Origin: Rozella allomycis CSF55
Taxonomy: Eukaryota; Rozellomycota
Assembly: GCA_000442015.1 (NCBI GenBank)
Contig: KE561047.1
Location: 240,063 to 304,062, forward strand
Reading direction: 5' to 3'
Length of the DNA: 64,000 nucleotides
Part shown: positions 1 to 10,123 of the stretch, piece after piece
How the letters are laid out: the number at the start of each line of letters is the position of its first letter
How positions within the stretch are numbered: position 1 is the stretch's first letter
Made by a program: the position numbers and the translations under genes
Notes under the pieces: generated by a model
Database searches by the model: none
What the model was told of the DNA's origin: nothing
The model's input: the letters and a program-made list of their open reading frames with translations, nothing else

Positions 1-198
1 ACAATCTGGAGACCGAATGTGTGCCATCGTTGCTTCCGATATTGTATCTTTCAACAGGTTCGTAGCGTTGTCAACATATCTTTCTACACTTTGCAAAAAG
101 CTATTTAGTGTTTTGGTTTTAATTACTCTGGTTCTCCATTTGGGTGGATGGTGTTTCCGTTGGTAGAGTATAGTTTGCTGAAAAACGTATTGACTTGT
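1..198 (-). CDS. Partial exon of an unidentified gene, running off the left edge
   Basis: An open frame of about 66 codons runs leftwards from 198 with no stop before the window edge. It starts just after a TTTTAG sequence that would serve as a splice acceptor at 199-200. The predicted peptide is basic near its start (RKHHPPKWRTRVIKTK) and then amphipathic (NSFLQSVERYVDNATNLL). I do not recognise a family. The stretch 199-347 between it and TRM10 holds no further coding signal that I can see. The sequence to the left would be needed to identify it. Confidence 0.35.
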
Positions 199-347
199 CT
201 AAAATTATATCGATGACGACTTTAATAATGAAGAATGATAACAATTTACATAGAATTCAGCATTTCTAGGTAATTGGTATACACACAAAGAGTTGTCAAG
301 GGAACAGTAATTGAATGTCATATATCTAAGGTGCAAATTTATTGATG

Positions 348-1262
348 TCATGATACAGGCGTTTCTTCATTATTTTCTACTTTTCGTTTTGGAATGACTT
401 TTTCGAACGCTTTCCCCCAATCGCCGTCACAATCGATAACTTGTAACAATATCTCGAAAACTATACTTAATGGCTTAAAGTTTTACCTTGGTGTACGGTT
501 AAAACTTTACTACCAGAAAGTTTTAAATATTCTCCAATTGGAAGTCTTGCAGTTGAAATGCCTTCTTTATTTGCTTTGTCAAAACATAATGATTTATGAC
601 GATTTCTATCAACGATACCCCCAATGATGTAAACAGCGTCTTCATTCAATTTATCAATAGTGTTTTCAGAATCTGCAGTTAAATAAACTATTTTATCCTT
701 TGGGAATAGAGATGTGTATGATTCGCTCGAAAAAGACATGGTCTTACTTGAAAAAGAACTTATGTATTACTGTCCATTTGTCATGCGTGGGATAAGACTT
801 CAATAGAGACTCTTTTGAACCACCGTTTAATGAGCATACGTGCAAATTGACCGGCTGCAAGATTTTGCGGTTTGCAGAATAGCATCTTGAAATCTGGGAA
901 GACAAACTTTTTATTTCCTTTCAAATCTCTTTTATGAACATACTTGTGGGAGCATGAGGTCATCAAAAGACATATCGATGGCTATGTTAAACTTTGGCAG
1001 CTTTTGTTCTATCTTCGCCGGTTTTGGCGGTCTTTCCTCTGGATGATTTTTATAATACTCTTGTTTTTCTTTTCTACTTTATAGCATTAAGAATACCTTT
1101 TTTCTTTTCTTTTTCCTTGAGTCTCTTTTTTTCACGCCATTCCTTTTTAGTTTCCTCAAATCGTTCACGTTTCTTTTGTTTCTTCAATTGGTTTTTCGAT
1201 AGTTCTTTTTCTTCTACTTTTTCTACTTTCTCTTTTTCATGCGATTTCACATCCGTAGACAT
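348..1262 (-). CDS. TRM10: tRNA (guanine-9-N1)-methyltransferase TRM10
   Basis: TRM10 methylates N1 of the purine at position 9 of tRNAs using S-adenosylmethionine, through a SPOUT fold. The N-terminus is a highly charged helix ([17 protein letters not shown]) as in the family. It is followed by [36 protein letters not shown] and the closing [12 protein letters not shown], all family hallmarks in the right order. Joining the exons needs four introns of 26-28 nt. I chose the ATG at 1262. The start of NAA38 lies only 17 bp away on the other strand, so the two genes share a minimal promoter region. Confidence 0.9.
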
Positions 1263-1279
1263 TATGCACAACCCCTGCT

Positions 1280-1511
1280 ATGAGTGAGTTTCTTAACCAA
1301 GAATGTAGAATCACAGTCAGAGACCAAAGGACTTTTGTTGGAAGATTAATCGCGCTAGATTATCAGAAGAATGTTATTTTAGAAAATACTCAAGAATTTA
1401 ATCCAGGTAAAGAAAAATTAAAATATTCTCAAAGAGCTAAATGAAGAGCGCGAGTGTGGATGCATTATGATTAATGGTTATGATATTGTCAAATTTGAGT
1501 GTCGTGAATAA
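1280..1511 (+). CDS. NAA38: N-terminal acetyltransferase C auxiliary subunit NAA38 (LSM-domain protein)
   Basis: A small LSM-fold protein of about 67 residues in two exons, with a 28-nt intron at 1407-1434. The first exon carries an Sm1-like segment (RITVRDQRTFVGRLIALD, then NVILENTQEF). The second ends with GYDIVKFECRE, which fits the Sm2 strand of NAA38/LSMD1-type proteins. NAA38 is an accessory subunit of NatC, which acetylates the N-termini of nascent proteins. LSM8 is the main alternative, but the short length and the tail fit NAA38 better. The gene diverges from TRM10, and the dynein fragment follows directly on the same strand. Confidence 0.7.
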
Positions 1512-1587
1512 CATGTATGTAAATAGAATAATAAAGAGGGATGAGTTTAGTGTTCTGAGTTATCGGCTACAGTATTTATTGGTTTCT

Positions 1588-4500
1588 ATGGCTACACACA
1601 CTGCTTTCAGCGACAAAATGGAACAAAATTTTAACGACGTCAAGAAGTCGTTAAATAAGTTGAATGCTTTCAAGACATTACCGAAATTGGATTCTACTAT
1701 ATCTTCCGTCTTCATAGATGAGGAAGATCCAACTACGGTATTCGATCAAATAGTACTACTATCCATCAGCATTAATAAAAAGGATTCTTCCATATTTCCA
1801 CCAATACTCAAAAGACAGAGTTGGACGTTACTGTCTCCATACAAAGAGGAAAGGCACCATAGGGCCGTCAGTGATTCAATAGCAAACAATTACAGTCCCC
1901 GGGCCATGTTTCTAAACACTAGATCTTTACCAAAAAGTAGAGTTAAAAAAAGTAACGTAGAAATATAAGAATGATAGCTAATTTTATAACGAAAAGAACA
2001 AGTTTGTCAGCAGGAAAAATTACATTGTTACCTTTATCACCCAGTAGACCAATGTCTCCATGTGAAAGATTGAAACTTCATTCCTCTCAGTTTGATTTCA
2101 CCACAGTATTTACAGAGGATTACAATGGCAAAGAAAACAATTCTCATAAAAGATATTGGCATTACATTGAGCAAGGTGTTCCTGACAGTTTACTTCCTGC
2201 ATTTGAATCCCATGGATTCGATTTTTCCAAAAGAATGCCAAAAGAAATCAAAAACAGAGAGGAACTAGGCTTGCTAATGGAAGAGATTAAGAAAGATTAT
2301 GTACTTTCAATTAAAAGGTCAATTGTTGATTACGTATTACTTGATGCGACCGAAAGAAAAAGGCTTGATATATCTTCAGTACCCAGGATGTTTAAAGACT
2401 TTATACCAATTAGAGCACCTGTTCCTTGGAGTGAAACTATTCAGACGGCAAAGGCTTTTCTTGAATGTAACTTGTTTGTGACCAACCCGGTGATGACAAA
2501 GTTGTTGGAAATATTTGATGCCTACTAGAATATAAGAATAATTGATATGAGTGTATTTCAATCGGAGAGCGATTTTAAAATTCAAGTGGGCAAGAACGAA
2601 TTGACACAAAACTATTCAAATGCCCCAACAATCACAGTGGATTCGATGATAGAAAACTCATTTTCAAGTCAAAAAATTAAGCGAATTCCTCTTACAACTG
2701 GAGAATTTCAGTCTATTATTCGTGAGCAATGTAAAGAATTTCGACAAGTGATATTGACAAAGTAATACAACAATGTTATTAATATCGTTAGATGGTTGCC
2801 AGAAATTATTCAAGTGTTCATTGAAATGAAATCCACGTGGTATTCAATAGTGACAAGTAGAAATGGTTCTGATGAGTCATATGATCTTCTTGACTCCTTT
2901 TTCCGTTCCGTTGCAACTTTAATGTCGAATCAATTGTGGGAAACGTTAAATAATTCAATCGATGATTTTGAAAAGTTTATTTTTACTTTTGAGCAAAATG
3001 AGAATCAGAATGGACTCTTTAAGATTAATCTAACATTGTCTGGGTCGTCTGTGAGATTTGAACCAGCGCTAAACGAGGTTGAAAATGTTTTAATTCAAAC
3101 GATGGAGGAAATTTCAAAAGCGGTTATCGAAATACCTAGAGTTGAAACAAAGTTGTTTACGAGTCTTCAAAATGAGAATATTTTTCTCTCTACCATTTCT
3201 TTAGATGATCCCAGAATAGTGGAGTGCACTGAATTGCGTAATACGTTTGCCAGAAATTATGTTGAGCCACAAAGATACATATTGCAATATGAAAAATTTA
3301 AAGCATTGATGACTCAAAAAGCAGATCGGAAAATAGAAGATTTCATAAAAGAGAGGCATGATTTGGATGAATATGAAACGGAAATAAATAAGTTAATGAA
3401 AACTAGAATTGAAATCAATTCTTTGCCTTTGTCTATTTCATTCAGTATGATCAATTTAGATTGCAATGCTTTGGCAGAGGATTTATTGAATAGAACAAGA
3501 GCATTAATTGACAAATTAGTTGAGCAAATTTTATCGAAAGCGAGAGAAGACAATTCTCAGTAAAGTTAATTTCATTTAATTGATAGGATTTGTGAAAAAT
3601 TTGAACAAATTTCTGCAAAAGTTATGAAAGTGCCTTCAACTACTGAAGAACTTTGTGAATTAATAAACTATTTAGACAAAAATTCAGCCGATGAAACGAC
3701 TGGATTGAAAGAAGAAATTTATAGAGGAATTAAAAGGATTAACTTTTTGCTTAATTATGCGCAGTTAACAGAAGAGGATATAAAGTTGAATAGCGTTACG
3801 ATGACATGGCCAGAGAGAATAGGTCCAATATTTGATCTTAGCAAAAAGCGTCTTGTTCAAAAGAAAACCAAGGCGCAAGAAGAAGTGAAAATTAAGTCTC
3901 AAAATTTGGAGGCGGAAGTAGAAAGTTTACTTGACATTGTTTACAAATTTCAAGATTGTGGGATTTTATCGGAAACAAATGAATATGTAAAGAAACTCAG
4001 ATCAATTGAAATCAAAATTGATGAACTTTCATTTAAAATCAAGGAAATTAATAAAGAAGAAGAATTGCTGGAATTTGATCTAAGCCCCTTTGGAAAATTT
4101 GAGGAAGCAAAAGAAGCATTGGGGCCATTTAAGCTTTTATGGGATTCAGTTTCAACATTTCAAAATGAGTACAATAGATGGATGACAAGTGCTTTCATTG
4201 AATTAGATGCCCACCAAATTGATGAACAAGTAGGGAACTTGTACAAATCAATACTAAAATTAACAAAAACATTTAAAGATTTAGCAGTTCCAAGGAAGGT
4301 CTCTGAACAAATTAAAAACAAAATTGAAAAATTCAAAGCGTATATTCCCTTGATCACAATTCTAAGATCGCCAGGGTTGAAGAATAGACATTGGAAAGAA
4401 ATGAGTGATGTTGCTGGAGTTGATATGACACCTGATGAAGAAACAACTTTATCAACATACCTTGAGATGGATTTAAGCGCACATATTCCAAAATTTGAAG

Positions 4501-5033
4501 AAATATCTGAGGTTGCAATGAAAGAATTCAACTTTGAAAAGACATTGGCTAATATGATGGAAGAATGGAAAAATATGACTTTTAATCACATGCCTTATAG
4601 AGATTCAGGAACTTTTACTTTAACTGCACAAGAAGATCTTCAGGCTTTAATGAACGATCAAATCATCAAAATACAAACGTTGAAGAATTCTCCACTAGCT
4701 AGAAACCTAGAAGATTTAATTGCAGAAAGTGAACAAACGTTGATGAATATTAAAGAAACTTGGAACGAATGGCTCAAAGTTCAGTCTGGTTGGTTACGTT
4801 TAGAACCGATTTTCAGTTCTGAAGAAACGTCGCAACAAATGCCCCTAGAGAGTCGTAATTTTAAACAAGTTGATAAAATATGGAGAGAAATTATGACTCA
4901 ATGCTTGGAAACACCCGAAATACTGATTATGATAAAGACGCCAAATCTATTGGAGAAATTAAAGGAATGCAACTCTTTGATCGAAGAAATTCAAAAAGTA
5001 CGCAACGAGCAGAATCATGAAACTCCTCAATAA
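1588..5033 (+). CDS. Headless axonemal inner-arm dynein heavy chain (DNAH3/7/12-like tail only; broken or pseudogene)
   Basis: Several exons encode only the tail and early linker of a single-headed inner-arm dynein heavy chain. Recognisable blocks are KKDYVLSIKRSIVDYVLLD, FFRSVATLMSNQL, IPRVETKLFTS and SPGLKNRHWKEM. The frame ends at 5031-5033 just after a segment (LLEKLKECNSLIEEIQK) that in full-length dyneins leads into the rest of the linker and the six AAA modules. Here the SPPL2 gene begins 10 bp later on the other strand, and no motor follows. An in-frame TAG at 2526-2528 also interrupts a conserved stretch. Introns near 1950, 2765 and 3560 otherwise join cleanly. The start could instead be the ATG at 1513. 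The motor in the other dynein gene of this window belongs to a different subtype. Confidence 0.75.
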
Positions 5034-5043
5034 AGTTAGATTT

Positions 5044-6454
5044 CTATTCCTTCATTTTATTTGTTAATGTTAATGTCTCATCTAAATCCATTTTAACATA
5101 TAGATCGTCTGAATCCCACATATTCTTTAATTCTCCAATATAAAAGGCGCGAATAATCACCGCAATAAGCATACAAGGTACTAAATATAACAATGCGGGT
5201 TGTCCAGTTTCAAATAGTAACAGTGCCAGAATTGTCATTAGCATTCCGACTACATAGCCCATCATACCAGAAAGAAATAATCTTCCTTTACCATCCAATT
5301 TTAAATATTCATAAACTTTTAAATATATCAAAAATAATCCTGGCAATGCAATGTCTCCAAATCCCAAGAACGAAAATGAAGGGATTTCATTAAACAAAGA
5401 TGGAAAGACCAACAAGGCAGGCATTGATTCTCCACTTGAAGACTTGGACGCAACCTTTTCCATCACACTCACACCATCTGATGTGAATGATTTGGACCCA
5501 AACACCCAGAACACATCATAGAGAAATAGGCCCATTAGCAAGAAAAAAGATATCTTCATTACAAATATTCATTGAATTTACTTTGATGTTTGGTAATTTA
5601 ACAATTTTTAAAATAAACATTATAACAGAGCTGCCTAGAATATCAAACAACCACCAATATTCCCTAAATCGACATAATTGAGTTCATACTCTACTTCTTT
5701 CCGTTTAATCAACCATAGAATACATAATGGCAAACTAATTATGAAGCAAAACGGTCCGGGTAATCTATTTTTTGAAAAATACTGCAGAACATGATATAGC
5801 GATACTAGCGACTGTAAGGTAAATAAAACGATTATCAAATAGACTAATTTATACACACTTAATTCATTTACTCAGATAATCCTTGACAAAATATAGCAAT
5901 AAGAGCATCGAGGAAGCCGCAAACACAAAAAACGCAGCTAATTGTGGAGTGAAAACAAATTTGTTATCATCTTCATTATTAAGCTGCAAGTCATGTATAG
6001 CCCACTTTGACGACACGAAAATAATCCCCGTGGACAATAAAATCATTAGAACAAAGTTCATTGGGATAGGGAACGTTTTTAAAGGACGAATAATTACACT
6101 TTTTCCATTTTTGAATGAATAATTCGGACTGCACCATATGGATTTTTCATCTGATTTCAAGATGTCTGTCAAGTTTTCCTTTGATGTTACTTTAAATGAC
6201 AAAATTATTGGGTAGTAGTCTTTTCTGCATTTAATTGAGTTTGAGACATATACATTGTCGTTCTTTTCATTGTTAAAAGTGGGTTCACATGTATCGTTAT
6301 GAAGATTTACAATAGTCCCCGTAATCTTCTCAGGAAATGAATTAAAAGACCAACAATAATAAGTAACATCTTCGCTGTTCTCAATTGCTATTTGCTTAAG
6401 CGCAAACAAGTTTGGGATTGTGAAAAAAAGAAGAGTTAGTGGATGCAAATTCAT
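5044..6454 (-). CDS. Signal peptide peptidase-like intramembrane aspartyl protease (SPPL2 type)
   Basis: A multi-pass protease that cleaves type II membrane helices within the bilayer. The start has a signal peptide (MNLHPLTLLFFTIPNLFALK) followed by a lumenal ectodomain of roughly 120 residues, which favours the SPPL2 branch over ER-type SPP. After several membrane helices come the catalytic motifs in order: LFLYDVFWVF (YD), FLGFGDIALPG (GFGD) and GQPALLYLVP (PAL). Introns of 28, 26 and 28 nt join the exons, and the middle junction restores WWLFDILGSSVIMF ahead of the YD helix. All catalytic residues are present. The gene converges with the broken dynein. Confidence 0.88.
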
Positions 6455-6840
6455 TTCGAATTTTTCGGCATCTTGACCCTTAAAGCGAAGACGGGGAAAA
6501 CTGAATTAGTGATTTGAAACGGTTACAGAATTGAGGAGAGTAGACTCTTGGTTGCACGGATCGAATTACTGGGAATTCGAGGACGCCCCCTCTATTTTTA
6601 CCCCTCCACAATCTCTGTCACAAAAAATAAGGAATCGTTTAGAGGCCCAATTTACTTAAATAAAAGTGTTTTTTGGGTTCTACTGTACAACTTGTTACCA
6701 TTGAATTAATGAGTACTTCTTTCTTTAGTCTCTCTCCAAAATCTGTTAAAACTTGAAGGCAAATGAGAAGAACTATTAAAATGGTTGACCAGCAAAAGTT
6801 TTTAAAAAGTAGATAAATTATTAGAAACCAATTTATTCAA
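6455..6840. other. Intergenic region with no gene recognised
   Basis: This 386-nt stretch lies between the start of the SPPL2-type protease and the 3' end of the alcohol dehydrogenase. It should hold the promoter of the first and the 3' untranslated region of the second. I see no convincing ORF, tRNA or repeat in it. Confidence 0.5.
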
Positions 6841-8024
6841 TTAATTTTGAAGTACTATTCTGTAACGAACATCGTTTTTGCGGACTCTTGCAATTCCTTC
6901 ATTTACTTTCTCCATTGGTAGCACATCAATCATTGGGCGAATATTCTTTTCGTCACACAGCTTTAGCATCTCACGAATATCGTTGCGTGAGCCAATTAGA
7001 CTTCCAATTATGGATAGATTTTTCATCACCAACACCCCAGGAACAAATGATATCTTGTATTCAGGTAATCCTACTAATAAAAGTTTCCCATTAGTCTTCA
7101 AAAAGCTCAAATATAAATCCCATGGTGCTTGTGGCGCACATGTTGAGACCAGTAGCAAATCGATCTAACCTTTTGCATTACATAATTAAATACCGATTTC
7201 ATCACTGAAGACAGCTGCGAGACAGGTTGATTCAAATTGACAAAGTCAGTTGCACCAAGCGTCTTAGCTTCCTTTTCTTTATTCGGAGAAGTTGAAAAGG
7301 CGTACACTCTATCGGCACCCATCGCTTTCGCAAACTGCAAACCCAAGTGACCAAGGCCACCGATTCCAATAACACCTACCGTCTTTCCCGGTCCACACCC
7401 ATATCTTCTCAGTGGCGTGTAAGTTGTTACACCAGCACACAACAGTGGAGCCGCATATTCGGAAGGAATATTTTCAGGTATTTTAAATGCACAATTTGAA
7501 TCTACCCTAGTTTTTCTATCAAGCTAATTTGAAAATATATACTTTGCGTATCCGCCATATGCAATGTGACCATCTGGATACTTGGAATTATACGTAAAAA
7601 CGCAACCAGAACAGCAAGGATCGTTGTTGTTAGTGCAATCAGGGCAATTGCTTTTTAAGCAAGATGAAACCATAGCCCCCACACCTACCCTATCGCCAAC
7701 ATTCAAATGAGACACTTCAGGCCCTTTCGCCGTTATTTTACCAATTATTTCATGACCGACAACGACAGGGTACATTGTTGGCCCCCATCCGCTATCCAGA
7801 GTATGGATATCTAATATAAGTTAAAAGCAAGCCTTACCAGAATGACATATTCCACAATGAGATATTTCAATTTCAATATCATGAGGTCCGAGTGGATGAG
7901 CCTTGTAGGTCCATTTTTGAATTGGTGAACCTTTACTATGACATGCATAGGCTTCGATTTCTGCTTGCGTCATACTTGCCTGCGCCACAGAGATCGCTAT
8001 GATGATATTATAGGGTGATGACAT
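6841..8024 (-). CDS. Zinc-dependent, NADP(H)-type alcohol dehydrogenase (cinnamyl-alcohol dehydrogenase family)
   Basis: A medium-chain dehydrogenase/reductase in four exons. Catalytic-zinc residues appear in HCGICHS and VVGHEIIG. A structural-zinc loop follows (CPDC, then CCSGC). The Rossmann motif is GVIGIGGLGHLGLQFAKAMG, and the C-terminal half ends with RVRKNDVRYRIVLQN. The family reduces aldehydes to alcohols with NADPH, as yeast Adh6/Adh7 do. Introns are about 27, 36 and 29 nt, and removing the last one restores VMKSIDLLLVSTCAPQAPW. The annotated ATG gives a mildly hydrophobic lead, so the methionine before TQAEIEAYA could be the true start. It diverges from the small secreted protein across a palindrome-bearing promoter region. 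Confidence 0.87.
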
Positions 8025-8397
8025 GCTTGAGAATTTCTATGGTTTGAATTAAAAACGATCTTGAAAAAGATAGGAAAGATATATACTGACTTGACTTGAG
8101 TCACCCTGGAATTAGAATTTACGTTTCTTCAAATTAATACTTTTGACGGTCGAAGTTCGACTGTCAAAAGTTAATGTTTTTTCTTTGGAAATGGGAGTCG
8201 AGGTTTTAAGTTTTCAACAAGGACGTTAAGACGTATGTGTTAATTTTAGCAAGGTAAGTTTGGAGTAAGACTTGAGTTTTAGAGGGAAAATATATGGTCG
8301 CGGGAAAATCAAAATTTTAGTCAATTCAATAGTGTATAATCTATTTAATAGATATTTAATTTGTTCATTCGAAATAGTTTTAGGAAATTTCGCTTCA
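8025..8397. promoter_or_regulatory. Divergent promoter region with a 33-nt near-perfect palindrome and an AP-1-like site
   Basis: This 373-nt spacer separates the starts of the alcohol dehydrogenase (leftwards) and the secreted protein (rightwards). At 8139-8171 there are 9-nt arms (ACTTTTGAC and GTCAAAAGT), one mismatched pair, then 6-nt arms (GTCGAA and TTCGAC) around a single central base. A TGAGTCA heptamer at 8097-8103 matches the AP-1/Gcn4 core. Regulatory use is inferred from position and symmetry only. Confidence 0.4.
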
Positions 8398-8955
8398 ATG
8401 TCACGTTTTTCATTCAACGTACTCGTTTTTTTATTTTTGTATAACGTAACCCTTACACACCAAACTCACTTGATAAGTCCAAAATTATCTAAGTCTGATG
8501 AATTTTCTCAAGAAATTGATGTTGAAAACGGAAATTATCAACTGGAAGACTTACTTGAAGATCTACATGGATCGAAAGATTCCGCTTCTGCTGAATACAA
8601 AACTTGGAAACATTCACCCCTTCTTTCTCCTGTTTCCACTGACTCTTTTATAAGTTGTTCCAGTGATAACAGCATTGAAGAAGAGGCCAGTATTGTACGC
8701 AATGCTGTAAATGAAGATTCTGATGATGAAACGATTATTGTGGATATTGAAGATTCAAACGGACTAGAAGATATTTATAAAAATTTAAGGAGAAAACCAG
8801 AACCTAATCAACTTTCAATTCCTAAAATCATAAATAGGCCGATTCAAAAGAAGAACTCAAACAAATATTTTCTGAGGGAAAGAAAAAGAAAAGAGTCCAA
8901 GAAGATCGTCAAGCCCCGAATGGGTATTTTCAGCAGGAGCTCAAATGAGATATAA
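8398..8955 (+). CDS. Small secreted acidic protein with a basic tail, unknown function
   Basis: An intronless gene of about 185 codons. I chose the ATG at 8398 because it opens with a clear signal-peptide pattern (MSRFSFNVLVFLFLYNVTL) ending near THQT. The mature part is rich in Asp, Glu and Ser (SCSSDNSIEEEAS, NEDSDDETIIVDIED). It ends in a strongly basic stretch (YFLRERKRKESKKIVK) that resembles a nuclear localisation signal. I recognise no domain. A secreted acidic protein with a nuclear-type signal would suit an effector exported into a host cell, but nothing in the sequence proves export. Upstream in-frame codons back to 8272 lack a better start. Confidence 0.6.
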   Translation: MSRFSFNVLVFLFLYNVTLTHQTHLISPKLSKSDEFSQEIDVENGNYQLEDLLEDLHGSKDSASAEYKTWKHSPLLSPVSTDSFISCSSDNSIEEEASIVRNAVNEDSDDETIIVDIEDSNGLEDIYKNLRRKPEPNQLSIPKIINRPIQKKNSNKYFLRERKRKESKKIVKPRMGIFSRSSNEI

Positions 8956-9066
8956 GAAATCATTTTTTATTTGAAATAAAAATCGTGTTTTTAGGGTAAT
9001 TGGTAATTTTTTTGTGCAAACAATGAAATTTACAAAACATTTCTCTTCAACATGCGCCACTAAAAC

Positions 9067-9651
9067 ATGGAACACAGAAAAAGTGAAAGAGATCGCTCCA
9101 AAAGTATCTGGGTTGGAAATCTTTCATTTACAACAACCAGGGACGCCTTGGAAAAGCACTTTTCGGTGGCAGGTGAAATTACGGACGTCTTTTTTCCACG
9201 AAATGGATACCGCAACAAGGGCTTTGCTTTCATCGATTTTGTTGATGTTGAGTCCAGGAATAAGGCTATCGAAATGCTTAATGATTCCCAACTGGATTTT
9301 CGCCAATTGTTTGTCAAGGCTGGAGACGATTTCTCAAGAGAAGAAACTCCTCGAGTAAAGCGGGAAGAGAAACACTATAATGATGAGTGTACTATTTTTG
9401 TAGGAAATCTATCGTACAGAGCTCGCGAGGATCAGATTCGCGATGCGTTTGAGCATTGCGGCAAGGTAGTAGGTGTCCGCATTCCAATAATTCCTGGTAC
9501 AACTAAAAGAAAAGGGTAATAAATATACGAATCCAGAAACCGTAGATTTTGCTATGTCGAATTTGCTGAAAAATCCTCGGTTAAGGAAGCGGTTAACATG
9601 GGTGAAATCGAAATTGATGGGCGTCTTTCTTTTATTGAATCCTCTAAATAA
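9067..9651 (+). CDS. RNA-binding protein with two RRM domains
   Basis: Two RNA recognition motifs fill the protein. RRM1 has RNP2 SIWVGNLSF and RNP1 KGFAFIDF. RRM2 has RNP2 TIFVGNLSY and RNP1 KGFCYVEF. A 30-nt intron splits RRM2 inside RNP1, and splicing restores the glycine codon. The protein ends soon after RRM2 (GRLSFIESSK) with no RGG or RS tail. Similar two-RRM layouts occur in nucleolin-like and translation-associated proteins, so I give no gene symbol. The reading frame and start at MEHRKSERD are secure. Confidence 0.85.
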
Positions 9652-9699
9652 ATTAAGAAGTAATTTCATATCAAATTATCAATATTTCTACAGCACTAT

Positions 9700-9984
9700 T
9701 TATAATGATCTAGAATTCGCCCTTTTAATCATTGTAATCTGCCAAATCATTATTAAACCAGTTATCCCCCAGCATATTGCTGCCCCGTATGCAGAATCAC
9801 TTGCCTTCAGCTGCCCTTGCTTATCTAACTTTCCCACAAACTGCTCGACGCCGTTTTTATAGAACACACTCAAACCAGACTATATCAATGGCAGATAAAC
9901 TGATACCAGAATTATTACACCGAACACTGATGTGATCAAACAAAAATATGCCGTCAAAGGACTGACGAAAACAAGACTGGGCAT
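9700..9984 (-). CDS. V-type ATPase subunit f / RNASEK-like two-helix membrane protein
   Basis: A protein of about 85 residues in two exons joined by a 27-nt intron. The first hydrophobic helix (LTAYFCLITSVFGVIIL) is followed by a polar loop containing VEQFVGKLD. A second helix follows (AAICWGITGLIMIWQIT), then a basic tail. The layout and the GVIIL...FVG pattern resemble yeast subunit f (YPR170W-B), which sits in the membrane Vo sector of the proton pump and is related to animal RNASEK. That identification comes from memory of the family and needs a profile search. The gene is too short to stand out by ORF length alone. Confidence 0.5.
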
Positions 9985-10123
9985 TCTGAAAATTTGGCAA
10001 ATTCTAAGTCAATCAAACACATCATACCATTTATTAACGTAAATAACTACACATTTTTTTCTAGTTTCTTAAATTGAGAATGAGAGTCACAAGATCCCAT
10101 CACAAACTAACCAGGGTTTCGAA

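Noticed and set aside
994-1287. Rightward Phe/Ser-rich ORF of 97 codons
   Set aside because: It is the complement of the Lys/Glu-rich N-terminus of TRM10.
7165-7200. A 17-nt intron in the alcohol dehydrogenase
   Set aside because: A donor 12 nt further upstream gives a 29-nt intron with a better protein match (VMKSIDLLLVS).
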